Shown here one piece after another: positions 1-11,172 of a stretch of 64,000 nucleotides of DNA; positions within the stretch are counted from its first letter, which is position 1; each line of letters starts with the position of its first letter. The stretch is from Polyodon spathula (Eukaryota; Chordata; Actinopteri; Acipenseriformes; Polyodontidae): NCBI RefSeq assembly GCF_017654505.1, contig NC_054534.1:14721193-14785192 (forward strand). The letters are read 5' to 3'. The position numbers and the translations under genes were made by a program. The notes beneath the pieces are model-generated. The model had not been told where the DNA came from. It did not search any database and saw only the letters and a list, made by a program, of their open reading frames with translations.

Positions 1-1155
1 AGTCATTAGTTTTGTAACATTAACATTAAAAAAAAAAAAAAAAAAACAGGAGTTAATACAGATAATATATGCCCCTTTTTCTTTCCATAAAACATACTGA
101 AATTGAAATTCCCTATCAGTCCATTGACACATGGTTGGTTATCACAAAATGTGCATATCATTGAGGAGCACAAGACTTCCCACCATACCCTACAGCTTAT
201 GTAAGGGTAGTTAGCGTTTTATTGAAAAGGCAGTAAGTTACAGTATATACCTTAGATACAGTATATGCTCAGCATAACGTTACGTGAATTACATGCAAAT
301 CTGCTGTATATGGAGAACAGTGAGAGACTACTGGTGCAGGCTGTTATTCAGGGCTTGTTAGACCTATAGATGCATGCCCTTGATTAAAGGAACACCATGG
401 GAACTGAGCTACACTGTTGTGCTGCATTTATCATCATTTTTATATTGCACAAGGGCTGTCCTCTTTGTTTAATAAAACAAAAGAAAAGAAAAGAATGTTG
501 CCCCAGTTCCGTGACATTGGCTCTACAGTGTGTTTGTGAGTTGATTCCTAACCTGAGCTGTAAAAGGGATTTTCACACACGTCTTTCCTATCCACTGTTA
601 TGTTACATCTGCCCCTGCGCTGTGTTTACATGACTTACAGAGCTGCTGCAAGTAAACAGAGTTATATCCCTACAGTTTCAAGGGTGGCATTTTCACCAAC
701 CCACGAAATCCTGGAGGAAGGCCTTTCCACACACTGCCAAGCATGTATCCGTTTCAGTTTTTAAATATCACTTAAAAAACATTTTTATGAATAGGCTTCC
801 TTAATAAGTTTCTAAACCAATTATCTCATTGAATACGGTCTTGATCAATTGTAGGCCCCTATATAGCGCAGGTCAGTGTATAATGCGAGTAATTGTTGCT
901 GTAATCTGAATTCAAAAAGGAACATGTTTGGTTAATTTTCACATCACTTTAAACAGTTTATTTGCAAACAATACTTTTTATTGCAAATTGCTGCTACCTT
1001 ACATTCATTTGCCACTGTAAAGCACATTTTATATCATTTAACAATGCAGAATACAGTGGAATACAGTGGCAATGTGGAAACAGTTAAGCACTTTTTTATG
1101 GTGGTCCACTATGAAAGGCACTGTATAAAATAAATGATATACATCCCAAGTTGTT
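1..1155. other. Non-coding sequence, no feature recognised
   Basis: AT-rich DNA with a short poly-A run near position 30 and no convincing exon. The only open frame of note, at 397-633, lacks splice sites, a recognisable domain and coding-like composition, so I read it as chance. The stretch lies 17 kb upstream of the first MOB3 coding exon and could be intergenic or part of a 5' intron. Confidence 0.5.
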
Positions 1156-1463
1156 TTTTTATTTTTTATTTTTTTTAAATTAAAAAAGGGAGGATTACAC
1201 AGATCTGATGGCTCCACTGCAGAACCACAGGCGCCCTATTGGCCACATGGGTCTCTGGTGCGTGGTGAACTGTTGATTCCCCTACTGGAAATTCGCTATA
1301 ATTTCATTATAATCCGGGTGACGCTCGGCCAATTGTGTGACCCCTGGTCATGGTCGACAGTGACATAGTCTGGATTTGAAACCTAATATCTCCAGGCTAT
1401 AGGTCGCATCCTGCACTCCCACGCAGAGCACCTTTACTGGGTGCGCTGTAAGGGAGCCCCCTC
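1156..1463 (-). mobile_element. tRNA-derived SINE, antisense
   Basis: Read on the minus strand, the element starts at about 1463 with a tRNA-like head. An A-box-like segment (CAGCGCACCCAGT) is followed by a B-box-like segment (GGTTTCAAATCC, plus-strand 1372-1383), then a unique body, then an A-rich tail seen as a T-rich run at 1156-1188. The head and body resemble, from memory, a SINE that is abundant in sturgeon and paddlefish sequence. The copy is diverged, with a mutated B box, so it is old and unlikely to be active. Boundaries are approximate and no target duplication was resolved. Confidence 0.6.
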
Positions 1464-2659
1464 CCCATTTGTTTTTTAGGTCAACATTTTTTAAATGTGT
1501 TTTTTAAGAAGTGAGCTGGGATTGTTCTGTTTTAGTTCTGGAGGTCAGAGTGTGGGTAGTTTGCTTTGTGTTCACACCAGAAGGCACTGTATGCATTGTT
1601 ATGTAAATGCACACAGCTCCCTAATTCCATAATTGTGATCGCGGGAAGAGGAATAAGACATACATTCTGGCCAGCAAGCCAAAACAAGTATGTCAGAAGG
1701 TCAGGATGGGTTTTTTTTTTCTCATTTACTTAATTTAAGGCTCTATGAACAGCTGTGTCTCCAGGAATATCTACTGACAGCCTGAACAGATCTACTCCAC
1801 TTCTGTACACAAGCACTTTCCTCAGGATGCTCCTGGAATGTCTTGTTTAAATGTGCCCTTAACCTAATCTTACACATTTGTATTATACATCTCTCTAAAT
1901 GTAGAGCCAATAAAATATAAAGCTACAAAATAATTATAATCTCTTTTTTAGCTGACAAGGATTTAAAATTGAAAAACAAAATAAACTTCTTACTGGTTTT
2001 ACAATAAATAAATAAAATATAACATATTCCAAAGTGAGATGTGAATCTCAATAACAAAACAGCAACTTTAAGGTAAGCTTAAAGGTAGAAGACCTTTAAG
2101 CAGATCCTGCTGGAACCTTTTTCAGTGGGTGAATTGATAAGTCAAAATTCTTTTACAAGCAGCCCACCTCTCCTGTTACGGTTTACATAAGGACAATAAA
2201 CTTTCATGTCTGAGCCAGGGTTTATCCAGAAGTAGACCTGTGCTCCAAGCAGATGATGAAATTACAGAGAATTTTCAGCTGTGGGATTGTGGTTCAAGAG
2301 GAGCAGAAGTTAATTCAGTGAAAAATGCCAAACTCGCCTCCAGAATGACATTTGCAGACAATGTTTGGCATTGAGTCATAAACACAGTAGTTATGCTAAA
2401 TACATATGGAATGCAAGTGAATTGGCTGATAAGTCACAGTTGTTTAGCGGTGAAAGTGGCTAGACAACAATTGGTACACTTTATACAACACTTTATTGGT
2501 TGACTTGAACAGTTGAACAATTCGCTGTACTGACCTTGGTTACAGTATGCATTTGCCATAGTTTTCCATGTTTTGTATGCTTCACCATAACGCTCTTGGC
2601 TTTACATAGCTTACCTTTTGACGCTGTAAAGTTTTAGAAGAGAATGCTTTGGTATATGT
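1464..2659. other. Non-coding sequence, no feature recognised
   Basis: AT-rich sequence without a supported gene or repeat. Small open frames are short and lack domain similarity. Confidence 0.45.
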
Positions 2660-3001
2660 TGTGGTACCGTGACTGGCGGTCAAGGCTGGCCAGCGGCAGA
2701 AATAGCAACCCAGACACTGAAACTGTACTTCTGCACACATTTAGTAAACAGAAATCAAACAAAACACAGGAACAAAATAACAGTTTGAACAAACACTCCT
2801 AAACACACACAGCACAAGTACAACGCCCTAGCACAGCAACACAATGTTCTACACTTACTCACTTTGTACTCAAAGCACACTCCTTCTCCGCTACTAATTC
2901 TGCTACACAACCCACACCGGTATGAATTCCTTTCTTTTACAGGGGGTGAGCAGGCATAATTGACAATCCATCATTCAATTACCACCTGGCCACATTCCAC
3001 A
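2660..3001 (-). mobile_element. Solo LTR (TGTGG...CCACA ends)
   Basis: The 342-bp block begins TGTGGTACC and ends ATTCCACA, the short inverted termini expected of an LTR. Its composition, rich in ACAGGAACAAAAT-type text on the plus strand, matches the R/U5-like part of the other LTRs in this window read in reverse. No internal retrotransposon sequence adjoins it, so it is a solo LTR left by recombination. Flanking pentamers are only roughly alike (ATGTT and GTGTT), so the target duplication is uncertain. Confidence 0.5.
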
Positions 3002-3546
3002 GTGTTCCAGTCATGCCTCAATCGCTCAATTAAACAATTGACACACAATTTCCATCACCACACATCCAAACACATGTACACCTATGTGCATATATATATA
3101 TATATATGCCTTGCCATGTTAAAATGAGCACCCCCAAAACTAGTGGCATCATCCAAAATACCCACAATACCTGTATGCAATATGCCTCGCAGGATAGGTG
3201 CGATCGATATCCTTTTACATGAGCTTGCACAATGAGCACTTGCTTTCCAGGTTCATTACAACCCACGACAAAGCCTTGCAGACATCTCCAGCTTCCCAAA
3301 CGTGAGCTAAATTACAGCACAATGGGTTCTGCCTAAGCTGGGCTACAACGGGAGAGTGGCCTGATGGAAACTCTTGCAAATGTACAGCTCAGAAGGCACA
3401 AGGCCCAGCAGATGTTAGACAGACCTGTACAGTTTGGAGGACTGTTCTGATCTTAGAAGAGTCCCACTTCCAATAACTCAATTTGAATAGGTGCATTAGG
3501 GTGTGGAGGAGGGATGTAAATTGTTGCTTAAAGGCAGCAGTGTCAT

Positions 3547-3643
3547 ACATCAGATTCCTCTTACATTTTGTTTAAATTTTTTTTTATTGTTATTATTGAT
3601 ACAAAAAGTTTTTTTTAAACAAAATGTAAGAGAAATCTGATGT
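3547..3643. repeat. Near-perfect 30-bp inverted repeat (hairpin)
   Basis: The arm at 3547-3576 pairs with 3614-3643 with one mismatch, leaving a 37-bp T-rich loop. The transcript of either strand would form a stem of about 30 bp in a 97-nt unit. It could be a miniature foldback element or a pre-miRNA-like hairpin. No target duplication was seen. Confidence 0.6.
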
Positions 3644-3848
3644 AAAATATTAGCGGTCAAGTCTCAAAAAAGAAGGGATTTTTTTAGCGTGCAACTATCT
3701 TTGTCTCTAGGAGCATCACACAGTTCGTTCACATGGTTTATGAAGTCAGTAACGATAAAAAAACTATGAGACATCGTGTAATTATATATAAAGTGCCTTA
3801 TGGTCGTCATCTTTTTTTGGAAAAAGCTTTGCTGCACATGACTTGTAC

Positions 3849-3853
<5 letters not shown>

Positions 3854-3911
<58 letters not shown>

Positions 3912-3950
3912 TCATACACACACACACAGAAACACGCGCACACACACAAA
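3854..3950. repeat. (TA)n then (CA)n microsatellite
   Basis: A run of about 27 TA units is followed by an interrupted CA-rich tract. Apparent open frames encoding Ile-Tyr dipeptides across it are artefacts of the repeat. Confidence 0.9.
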
Positions 3951-6000
3951 TATAGATCCTGTGTTTACATTAATAATGCATCCTTTGTGAGTTTTTTTCT
4001 GTTTTTCTGTGAATCTAAACATTTTTAAAACAAGAAGCATTCATTTATCAACATTTTTGCAAATGGTGGATCGGAAAAATAAGCTTTTTATGGTGTGCTT
4101 GTAACCCAACGACAGAATGCAAGTAGTGAGCAGGACGTTACAGTGGATAGAGTTCAACGGAGGGTGTGAACACCTTTTCCTTGATAATAAACAATAAACC
4201 TGTATTTTGTCTTTCACATTAAATATTTAAGGTTGTTTTAAGCTGGTTAGTTCATTGATACGATTTGGAAATCTACTTCCAGTCCAGAATGTTTGCAGAC
4301 ACAGTAACACCAAGTATCTTAAACATTTCAAAAACAATAACAAGAAAACATGCTTTGTGGAAATATACACTGGTATATTAATCATCTAGTGTTGATGTTG
4401 TACATTTTTTTTCCATGCTGCTCAGGTTTCTGTCTGATGCAGCAGTGTGGCAGGACTACTTTGTTCCAGCTTTCTGGCATTGTGCTTTCGCTACTGGTGA
4501 AAGCGAGTTGTAACTTAAATAATGTCACTTACATTTTATTTAATATATACATGTGTAACTGTGCTTAAATGTGTTTATATTTCTCAATTAAATAAAAACA
4601 ATATGCTAAATGTTTTAGCCAGGAATTCTTGGTGAGGCCTTTTTACTCGCTTTCCTCTTCTAAGAGCCTGTTTTTTATCCAGTGATCCATTGCTGATACT
4701 TCTCACTAGCAGGGTGAACCATGTGGGGTTGCTTCTAACATGCGTTGTGATATGATTTAGTCACCAGGCTAAAACATTCACACGCAGCAACTGGCCACAC
4801 TTAATAGAATGTTTGTGAAGGGTAATACAGCGGCAGCCGCTGCATTCTGCCGAAGATGATTTGTGTTGTGAAATTGGGTTTGAGGAGGCTATTTTTATTT
4901 TGTTTTCCTGCTGACCCCCTCTGATGGCCTCGCGGACCACAGGTTGGGAACCACTGAGCTAGACCACATCCAGTTTATTTGTAAACAGAGCAAATTGCAT
5001 TTATGTGATTTATTAGAACATCTGTTAGGACTGTAATTAGATGTCCATTTGCAGTCATTTTGTGATGTTAAAACATTTGTTAGGGTCAGATTTTTTCAAA
5101 ACAACATGTATAGTAAAAAAAAATAATTACAGTATAATCTCCATGTACTTATAGGAAGACAAAATACTTTTGCAGGTAAATTAAGAGAACAATAGTGACC
5201 TGGTGGAGAAAAACGAGCCGGGATTTTCCAATCGTATCCAATGACCCAGTATGTGACTCTCTAGGCAAGCCACTTCATCTCTACAATACTTTCCAGTCCT
5301 GTGCTGTGTAAAGCTACAATAGAGACAGAGGAAATGAAATGGGTGTGGGAACATTTCATTATGAAATGTGAAATGTCCAATATATCAAAAAAGTAAACAT
5401 ATATTTTGATGTGTCAGGCGACAATTCATGTGATATTTTAAGAAAAAGCTGGTTGACTGTGATGGTGTATAGATTTTGTGGTTATTGTTTTAAATGCATA
5501 AGAACAGTACACTAGGTATGAAGCAGGACATGTGCAAGGGAAGGGATGACTTCTTATCAAGGTTATTATAGATAGAGGGTCATTCTTGTAGAACAGATTT
5601 AAGTTGCATGGCAGTTGTCTCACTGACTGTATAGATGATTGCTTTTCTCTTCGAGTTTAATAATGCCATGTAAAGACAGTAGCTCAGGTTTCCTTCCTGA
5701 ACAAAGACATGCTTTCACTAAAACAGCCTTCCTCATTAAAGCCTTCGGGGTTAAACCAACGGCTCACTGGTCCATTTGGCTTCATGCACTTGGATTCCCA
5801 TAATTTAGTTCTGTTTCCCCGGCAACCAGGAGCTGCTACTGTATTACTACTTTCACACACAATTGCCACTACTGAGTCGTCTCAGAGACGTTAAAAAAAT
5901 TCTTGAAAATACCCATTCAACAGCATGAAATTGTACAATCTACGCCAGTATAACACCGTTATAACCCTTTCACACAGCCAAAGGATGCAACATCGATAAT
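3951..6000. other. Non-coding sequence
   Basis: No exon could be supported here. A short stretch near 4900-4965 contains the phrase CAGGTTGGGAACCACTG, typical of ends of old hAT-type repeats, but I could not delimit an element. The rest is unremarkable AT-rich DNA. Confidence 0.4.
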
Positions 6001-7176
6001 GGATAATTGCAAAGCATATGACATGGTTTATTTAGATTTCCAGAAAGCTTTTGAGAAAGTCCCGCACAAAAGGTTAATTCTCAAACTGAACGCAGTTGGG
6101 ATTCAAGGAAACACATGTACATGGATTAGGAAGTGGTTAACATGTAGAAAACAGAAAGTACTGATTAGAGGAAAAACCTCAGAATGGAGTGTGGTAACCA
6201 GCGGTGTACCACAGGGATCAGTATTAGGTCCTCTGCTATTCCTAATCTACATTAATGATTTAGATTCTGGTATAGTAAGCAAACTTGTTAAATTTGCAGA
6301 CGACACAAAAGTAGGAGGAGTGGCAAACACTGTTGCAACAGCAAAGGTCATTCAAAATGATCTAGACAAGATTCAGAACTGGGCAGACACATGGCAAATG
6401 ACATTTAATAGAGAAAAGTGTAAGGTACTGCACGCAGGAAATAAAAATGTACATTATAAATATCGTATGGGAGATACTGAAATTGGAGAAGGAATTTATG
6501 AAAAAGACCTAGGAGTTTTTGTTGACTCAGAAATGTCTTCATCTAGACAATGTGGGGAAGCTATAAAAAAGGCTAACAAGATGCTCGGATACATTGTGAA
6601 AAGTGTTGAATTTAAATCAAGGGAAGTAATGTTAAGACTGTACAATGCACTAGTAAGACCTCATCTTGAATATTGTGTTCAGTTCTGGTCACCTCGCTAT
6701 AAAAAAGATATTGCTGCTCTAGAAAGAGTGCAAAGAAGAGCGACCAGAATTATTCCGGGCTTAAAAGGCATGTCATATGCAGACAGGCTAAAAAAATTGA
6801 ATCTGTTCAGTCTTGAACAAAGAAGACTACGTGGCGACCTAATTCAAGCATTCAAAATTCTAAAAGGTATTGACAGTGTCGACCCAAGGGACTTTTTCAG
6901 CCTGAAAAAAGAAACAAGGACCAGGGGTCACAAATGGAGTTTAGAAAAAGGGGCATTCAGAACAGAAAATAGGAGGCACTTTTTTACACAGAGAATTGTG
7001 AGGGTCTGGAATCAACTCCCCAGTAATGTTGTTGAAGCTGACACCCTGGGATCCTTCAAGAAGCTGCTTGATGAGATTTTGGGATCAATAAGCTACTAAC
7101 AACCAAACGAGCAAGATGGGCCGAATGGCCTCCTCTCGTTTGTAAACTTTCTTATGTTCTTATGTTCTTATGTGAG
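6001..7176 (+). mobile_element. CR1-like LINE, 5'-truncated copy with open RT frame
   Basis: An uninterrupted frame from about 5999 to 7099 (366 codons) encodes the C-terminal part of a non-LTR reverse transcriptase. Visible RT motifs in order are YLDFQKAFEKVPH, then SGVPQGSVLGPLLFLIYINDL, then the catalytic FADDTKV, followed by the conserved thumb and tail region (RPHLEYCVQFWSP, VWNQLPSNVVEADTLGSFKKLLDE). The stop is followed by a short 3'UTR containing GGGCCGAATGGCCTCCTCTCG and a tail of tandem TTCTTATG octamers, the tail style of CR1-clade LINEs. The RT is cut at its 5' side, so the endonuclease and ORF1 are missing. The frame is intact from the truncation point to the stop, which suggests a fairly recent insertion. 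Upstream of the first RT motif the sequence is not LINE-like. Confidence 0.88.
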
Positions 7177-7526
7177 TACAACTTTCAAACCTGCCAGTCA
7201 ACAGATCATTTTCAGGACAATGGCAATTCACCCATAAATTACAGCATCACTCACCGTCTCTTCTATTTGTGAATTCATCTCCTCTTCAGCCTGTAAAGTT
7301 AAGAGTTCCTTAACTTATTCCAGACTCAAATTGATGACAGGAGATGACACTGACATATCTGCATTTTCTGTAGGCTTTTGCTAATGCTCTGTATGATAAA
7401 TTAGCTGTCACTTCAAGGATCTCTACTATGAGAAGAAAGAATGGTGTGCAGTAATTCTTCTTACCCAGTTCAGTCTGCAGGAGGGTATAGTACTAAGTCA
7501 ACACTATAGTTTACAGGTGCAGTGGT

Positions 7527-7826
7527 CTCAAAAGGTATTGACAGTGTTAACCCTTGGAACTTTTTCGAAGTGAAAAAAGAAACAAGGACCAGGGGGTCAC
7601 AAATGGAAATTAGACAAAGGGGCATTCAGAACTAGGAGGCTTTTTTTAACACAGAGAATTGTGAGAATTTGGAACCAACTCCCCAGTAATGTTGTTGAAG
7701 CTGACACCCTGGGATCCTTCAAGAAGCTGCTTGATGAGATTCTGGGATCAATAAGCTACTAACAACCAAACTAGCAAGATGGGCCGAATGGCCTCCTCTC
7801 GTTTGTAAATGTTTGTATGTTCTTAT
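7527..7826 (+). mobile_element. CR1-like LINE, short 3' fragment
   Basis: This 300-bp piece repeats the last 90 or so codons and 3'UTR of the neighbouring LINE copy, beginning at the KGIDSVDPRDFF segment and ending with one TTCTTATG-type unit. It carries small deletions (for example after GAACTAGGAGG) and frame damage, so it is older than the 6001-7176 copy. Both copies share orientation and are 350 bp apart, but divergence argues for separate insertions rather than a local duplication. Confidence 0.85.
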
Positions 7827-9580
7827 GTCTCACACTTGAAACAGTTCAACTTGCTGTAGATACTGGAGAAACAAGAGAAACAAAATAAAATAACACAGCA
7901 CAAAGTATACATGTTTATCTGAGAGTTTTAATATACAATAGTCCCGTTTGATAATTTCACTTGTCATCAATATCGCACATAGTGTGCTGTTCTAGTAAAA
8001 TAGTGCTGTATTGTCTTTCCCATATTAAATACAGGGCAATTTGGCTTTGGCTGCCCCGTCTAGTACACACATTCCCATACTGGCCCTGAATGCAGCTGCA
8101 AGCACTAATACAGTAAGCTATCACTATCTTTTCATCGCTAATTATTCAGCTACAGCAAGTCAAGTAATGTGAGTCTGTCAGAAGTAACCACTTAGCATTT
8201 TAAGATACAGCAAGGCAGCTTGTTCAAAAGTTCAAACCTTTAGAGCGTTGGCTGTGCTTTTTCCTTGGTTAAGCATTGAACACAGTGAAATGAATCTGTT
8301 ACATGGTAATGGGGGAAATAAACCAGACCGCCATAGTGAAATGTATATGAGCAGTTTACCGTTTGAACCAGTTTGAGTTTCATTATTCGTCAGTGGTTAA
8401 TTTTAATTGTTCAGTGGGTGAATGGTTATCAGCCAGGGCAAATTGTCTACTGGATACAAGTTTGTTAAATAATTACAGGTTTTTATAACTATTCTTTGTA
8501 AGTGGTAGATAAAAATGAGCAGCATGTAACACGTGTCCTATTCTTTTTGAGAAATATACAGTGAAACTATTATATGTGCAGCTCAGCACCATGTGTCAGT
8601 CATGACTTTGAATGCACATGACTTTGAATGCACACATTTGCTATAACCTTTAACTGCCATTCCATGTCACACGCTGCCCAGTCTTTTTGTAGCAGATGAC
8701 AAGTAGTTTGCCTACGTGGCAGTGTTGTCTTACAGTAATGTGTTTTAACATAATTGAGAAAAAAGCAGTAATGTAAACCCTGTTAAAGAGGTTAACCCAA
8801 GTTACCCATGAAAGTGGGAGTTTTTCAAGGGTGGAATGAAAAACCACTCATCTTAATGGAGTTTGTTTTATAGCCTGCTTGAGCACAAAGATTGTAAAGA
8901 GTGTTAAGCATTTACTTGACCATTGATTGTGTACTGTTAGGAAGTGCTTCATGAGATTTTAATGTACAGAAATGTAAAAGCTTTTAAGTGAGATTTCTCT
9001 TGTGTAATCTTGGTTCATATAATGATGAGTGTTATTAGGTAAAACTATCAGGGCCATGAGTTATTTAAAACAATGTTTTCTTAAAGTCAGTTTACATTTT
9101 GATATGTGTGAAACTGTTCTAGATTGTCGTTGGCGTCTTTTAATCTAATACATGCATATTGCAACCAAAATGCAATATTGTAGAAGGTTTATTAGATTCT
9201 TCACACAAGTTAGATAAAAAGGATAAATTGATTTACTTTAGACGTAAGAATGACACACATTGTGATGACTAGTCTGTCGTACCCTGACCAGATTGAAGAT
9301 GGTTTGGCCTTTTCTGTTTTTGTCTTACAGTAGCTCTATATTATTTGTTTATTTATTTTTTTCCCGAAGTTCTGTATACTATTTACTACAGATGCAGTCT
9401 GCCAAGACCATTATGATTTTGTCATTATTAATAAAGCAAGATTTTTGTCATTATTACTGGAAAAAAAAACAACAACAACAAAAAAGAATTTCTGAGAACA
9501 TCAAAGTTTCATTTTTTTTCCTTTGATTTACACAACCTACTCAACACTTTTAAAGTGTGAAAAAATGGGAGGGGGGTGTC
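7827..9580. other. Non-coding sequence
   Basis: AT-rich sequence without a supported gene. A 16-bp unit (CATGACTTTGAATGCA) is tandemly duplicated at 8602-8633. Nothing else was recognised. Confidence 0.4.
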
Positions 9581-9589
9581 AAAAAACAA

Positions 9590-10375
9590 ATCAATTAAAA
9601 ATAAAAATTTGAAATGTCTTCATTAGTTAAGTATTCACTCCCTTTGCTATGACACTCCTAAATAAGCTCAGGTGCAACCAATTGCCTTCAGAATTCACAC
9701 AATAAGTTAAATGGAGTCCATCTGTGTGCAATAAAAGTGGTTCACATGATTTCAGATTAAATACACCTGTCTCTGTAAGGTCCCACAGTTGGGCAATGCA
9801 TTCAAAGCAAAGATACTACCATGAAGACCAAGGAGCTTTCAAAACAACTTTGGAATAAAGTTGTAGAAAGGCATAGATCAGGGGAGGGGTATAAAAAGAT
9901 TTAAAAGGCGTTGAATATCCCTTGCAGCACAGTCAAGTTGATCATTAAGAGCACCACCCAGAATCTGTTTAGAGCAGGCCGTCCTCCCAAACGGAGCAGC
10001 TGGGTAAGCAGGGCATTGGTCAAAGAAGCCACTAAGAGGCCAATGACAACTGTGAAAGACCTACAGCGTTCCATGGCAAACTGTCCATGTGTCAACAATA
10101 GCTGAGGTACTCCATAAATCTGGCCTGTATGGAAGAGTGGCAAGAAGGAAGCCATTTCTGAAAAAAAAGCTCATGTAAAATCCTGCTTGGAATTTGCAAA
10201 AAGGCATGTGGGAGACTCTGAAAAGATATGGCAAAAGATTCTGTGGTCCGATGAAACAAAAACTATTTGGCCTAAATGCAAAACGTTATGTCTGGCGCAA
10301 ACCCAACACAGCACATCACCCAGGTAACACCATCCCTACATGAAGCATGGTGGTGGCAGCATGATGTGATGGGCC
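9590..10375 (+). mobile_element. Decayed Tc1-like transposon fragment
   Basis: The text from TAAGTATTCACTCCCTTTG through GGTCCCACAGTTGGGC to GAAGCATGGTGGTGGCAGCA follows the fish Tc1 family pattern: a 5' leader with the TATTCA-type segment, then transposase. Translating piecewise gives the paired DNA-binding region (AGRPPKRSSWVSRALVKEA), the RVARRKP-like linker, the LWSDETK region with the first catalytic aspartate, and GLNAKRYVWRKP. Many frameshifts and stops are present. Homology stops at about 10375, so the second half of the transposase and the right inverted repeat are missing. It is not functional. Confidence 0.8.
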
Positions 10376-10537
10376 CATTAATGCTTTCTGTGGTTATTAC
10401 TCATTTAGGGATACTGTAGTCAAGTAAGGTAAACATGATCAAGTTTTGGTTTTTAAGAAGTTTAATGTAAAATGTGTGTACAAGTATTTAGACAGTGAAT
10501 CTACATGTAATATAGTTTGTGTAAATGGTTGCTAGTG

Positions 10538-10560
10538 CTTGTGTGTGTGTGTGTGTGTGT
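10538..10560. repeat. (GT)n microsatellite
   Basis: A short perfect GT dinucleotide run. Confidence 0.85.
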
Positions 10561-10980
10561 ACAATTTAAAGAGAATACTTTTGTATTAATGTCACACTTT
10601 ACATTCATTTTCACATACATGATGATAGTATGCAATTAAAGATTAAAGACTAAATCCATAACCAAAAATAAAGAGTGAATTACTACAAAAGGTTCTTTGC
10701 ATTTACAGCACTCCATTTCCACTTCCATTCCCCTTGGAGACTTATTGCTGTCTTTCAAGGCATTAAAAAAAGTAGTACAATACCTTGTTTTAACTACATT
10801 GCAATTGATTTGGAAGTTATTTATGGCTGGGCAATTGTTAGGTTTAATTTAATATACTCTTGCTGTTCTTGTTGCCAACAGCGTTCCTTGGTGATTGTTG
10901 TATCTCAGAAGGATTTCATAGACCATATTTTTGTTATTAATAATAAGATTAATTTTGTTTCAGTTAGACCAACTGTATTT

Positions 10981-11084
10981 CACATACTTCTGCTGCTTCA
11001 GCTTCTTTAACATGTTACATGTTTTTTGTACTCACATACTTCTGCTGCTTCAGCTTCTTTAACATGTTACATGTTTTTTGTACT
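10981..11084. repeat. Two perfect 52-bp tandem copies
   Basis: The 52-bp unit at 10981-11032 is repeated without mismatch at 11033-11084. It lies 90 bp before the large minisatellite. The identity implies a recent slippage or unequal-exchange event. Confidence 0.9.
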
Positions 11085-11172
11085 GAATTCCTTTGATTGA
11101 CCTGCCTCCAGTAGCTTTTGAAGCCTCATCAGTAATGTACTGTAGGTAGGTTGATTTATTTTCAACAATTTG

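Noticed and set aside
1364..1463. Possible tRNA gene on the minus strand
   Set aside because: The A- and B-box-like segments belong to a SINE head. The sequence does not fold as a full cloverleaf and the B box is mutated.
3733..4028. Open frames encoding Ile-Tyr runs (also at 32110, 33093 and 56521)
   Set aside because: They are translations of TA and CA microsatellites.
5684..5894. Complementary 61-codon frames on opposite strands
   Set aside because: No domain, no splice sites and mirror-image positions suggest chance.
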